Positions 62,887-64,000 of a DNA stretch of 64,000 nt are shown piece by piece. The DNA is from JBKDZR01 sp047971485 (GTDB taxonomy: Bacteria; Pseudomonadota; Alphaproteobacteria; Rhodobacterales; Rhodobacteraceae). The stretch spans positions 1 through 64,000 of the forward strand of contig JBKDZR010000007.1 in assembly GCA_047971485.1 (NCBI GenBank), in the 5' to 3' direction. The notes under the pieces are model-generated. The model saw only the letters and a program-made list of their open reading frames with translations, did no database searches and was not told the DNA's origin. The stretch's first letter is position 1; each line of letters opens with the position of its first letter. Made by a program: the position numbers and the translations under genes.

Positions 62887-64000
62887 TCAGGCCCCTTTTC
62901 CGGCTTTCAGCGCGCGCAGCACCTCCATCAGGCGCCGGGCCATGCCCGGCTTGGTCACCTGGCGGGCGCGCCCCAGGGCCAGTGCCCCGTCCGGGACAGA
63001 CGTGGTGATCACGGATCCCGAGCCGGTCATCGCCTCATTTCCGACGGTGACCGGCGCCACCAGCATGGTGTTTGAGCCGATGAAGGCGCCGGCGCCGATG
63101 GTGGTGCGATGTTTCATCACCCCGTCGTAATTGCAGGTGATCGTGCCGGCCCCGACATTGGTGCCCGGGCCAATTTCGGCATCGCCGATATAGCTGAGAT
63201 GGTTGACCTTGGCACCGGCCGCGATTTCGGCATTTTTGATTTCGACAAAATTGCCTACGCGCACATCCTCGGCCAGTTCTGCGCCGGGACGCAGGCGGGC
63301 ATAGGGGCCGACGATGGCGCCTCGGGCGACATGGCAGCCTTCCAGGTGGCTGAAGGCGCGGATTGTCGCGCCCGTCTCGACGGTGACGCCGGGGCCGAAC
63401 ACGACATGGGGTTCGATCACGGCATCGCGGCCCAGATGGGTATCGAGGCCGAAAAACACCGTCTCGGGGGCGACCAGCGTCACCCCGTCTTCCAGGGCCG
63501 CGGTGCGGGCCCGGGCTTGAAAGGCGGCCTCGGCCCGGGCCAGTTCAGCCCGGGTATTGACGCCTTGGGTTTCGGCCTCGTCACAGGTCACGGCGATGGC
63601 GCTGGCCCCCTCGGCCCGGGCGATGGCGACAATATCGGTCAAATAGTATTCGCCGCTGGCATTGTCATTGCCGACCTTGCCGATCCAGTCCATCAAACGC
63701 CCCGACGGCGCCATGATAACCCCTGAATTACAGAGTGTTATCTTTCGTTCTTCATCCGTGGCATCCTTCCATTCGACGATCCGTGTCAGGGTGTCGCCCT
63801 CGGTGATCAGCCGGCCATAGCGCCCGGGATCGGTTGCTGTGAACCCCAGCACCACCAGATCAGCCCCGGCTGCGCGGGCGGCGCGCATCCGATCCAGGGT
63901 TTGGCTGCTGATCAGGGGGGTATCCCCATACAGCACCAGCGCATCGCCGCTATGCCCCTTCAGGGCGGGTGCCGCCATGGAGACGGCATGGGCGGTGCCC
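62887..64000 (-). CDS. glmU: bifunctional GlmU (N-acetylglucosamine-1-P uridyltransferase/acetyltransferase), 5' end beyond window
   Basis: The frame is open to the right edge, so roughly the first 80-90 residues are missing. The visible part has the end of the uridyltransferase domain ('LVLYGDTPLI', 'EWKDATDEERKITLCNSG', 'GEYYLTDIVAIA'). The left-handed beta-helix acetyltransferase domain follows, with 'GPYARLRPGAELAEDVRVGNFVE' near its middle and 'HLSYIGDAEIGPGTNVGAGTI'. It completes UDP-GlcNAc synthesis from glucosamine 1-phosphate and lies just upstream of glmS in the same operon. Confidence 0.96.
   Translation of the reverse strand, partial: GTAHAVSMAAPALKGHSGDALVLYGDTPLISSQTLDRMRAARAAGADLVVLGFTATDPGRYGRLITEGDTLTRIVEWKDATDEERKITLCNSGVIMAPSGRLMDWIGKVGNDNASGEYYLTDIVAIARAEGASAIAVTCDEAETQGVNTRAELARAEAAFQARARTAALEDGVTLVAPETVFFGLDTHLGRDAVIEPHVVFGPGVTVETGATIRAFSHLEGCHVARGAIVGPYARLRPGAELAEDVRVGNFVEIKNAEIAAGAKVNHLSYIGDAEIGPGTNVGAGTITCNYDGVMKHRTTIGAGAFIGSNTMLVAPVTVGNEAMTGSGSVITTSVPDGALALGRARQVTKPGMARRLMEVLRALKAGKGA

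Overview
The window is GC-rich DNA with tightly packed, often overlapping genes. It reads as a chromosome segment of an alphaproteobacterium, most probably of the Rhodobacterales (Paracoccus/Rhodobacter-like). Support for this comes from the glmU-glmS pair, an opgG-small ORF-opgH arrangement like the Rhodobacter sphaeroides opgGIH operon, a TGA-N9-TCA iron box in front of hemP/bfd/bfr, the membrane-bound urate oxidase PuuD, and many TRAP and ABC importers. This assignment is inferred from gene content. No rRNA, tRNA or CRISPR array was seen.

Region 1 (1-18587) is a surface-protein secretion and modification locus. Two giant genes on the minus strand (one running off the left edge, one of 2290 codons) encode VCBS plus FG-GAP (integrin-like beta-propeller) proteins; the complete one also carries RTX repeats. 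Between them lies a plus-strand operon of six closely packed genes: a SapC-like protein, a TolC-like outer-membrane lipoprotein, a type I secretion ABC exporter with an inactive-looking C39 domain, an HlyD-type adaptor, a TIGR03032-family protein, and a TPR protein with an OGT/SPINDLY-type (GT41) glycosyltransferase domain. The simplest reading is a dedicated type I secretion system whose giant adhesins may be O-glycosylated in the cytoplasm before export.

Region 2 (18742-26728) holds an orphan iron-type ABC permease, an AEC-family carrier, and a urate-to-ureidoglycolate pathway: puuD, uraH, a puuE-uraD fusion and allE, with a LysR regulator. Two palindromic operator candidates and a strong terminator are visible. 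AllC and AllA functions are not in the window.

Region 3 (26824-28412) is an iron cluster: a possible 32-codon leader ORF, hemP, a Cys-containing unknown gene, bfd and bfr, headed by a RirA-type box. Region 4 (28595-33915) holds an AGCS amino acid:Na+ symporter and the periplasmic-glucan genes opgG, an opgI-like ORF and opgH. Region 5 (34198-40004) is a five-gene operon for a BMP-family nucleoside/purine ABC importer and a cytosine deaminase. Region 6 (40424-44630) is a TRAP transporter with a LysR gene and a clear terminator.

Region 7 (44972-61028) is an unusual catabolic island. An eleven-gene minus-strand operon starts at a recognisable promoter at 56317-56345. It encodes a cupin, an isochorismatase-type hydrolase, an HpxZ/AtzH-like protein, three paralogous 469-residue FAD oxidases, a creatininase-like hydrolase, a CocE/NonD hydrolase, an ABC permease and ATPase, and an amidase. 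A divergent arm encodes a LysR regulator, a 2-oxoglutarate/Fe(II) dioxygenase, the matching ABC binding protein and a fourth FAD oxidase. The gene set points to uptake and stepwise oxidation and hydrolysis of an amide- or ureide-containing compound that I cannot name. Region 8 (61061-64000) is glmS and the C-terminal part of glmU.
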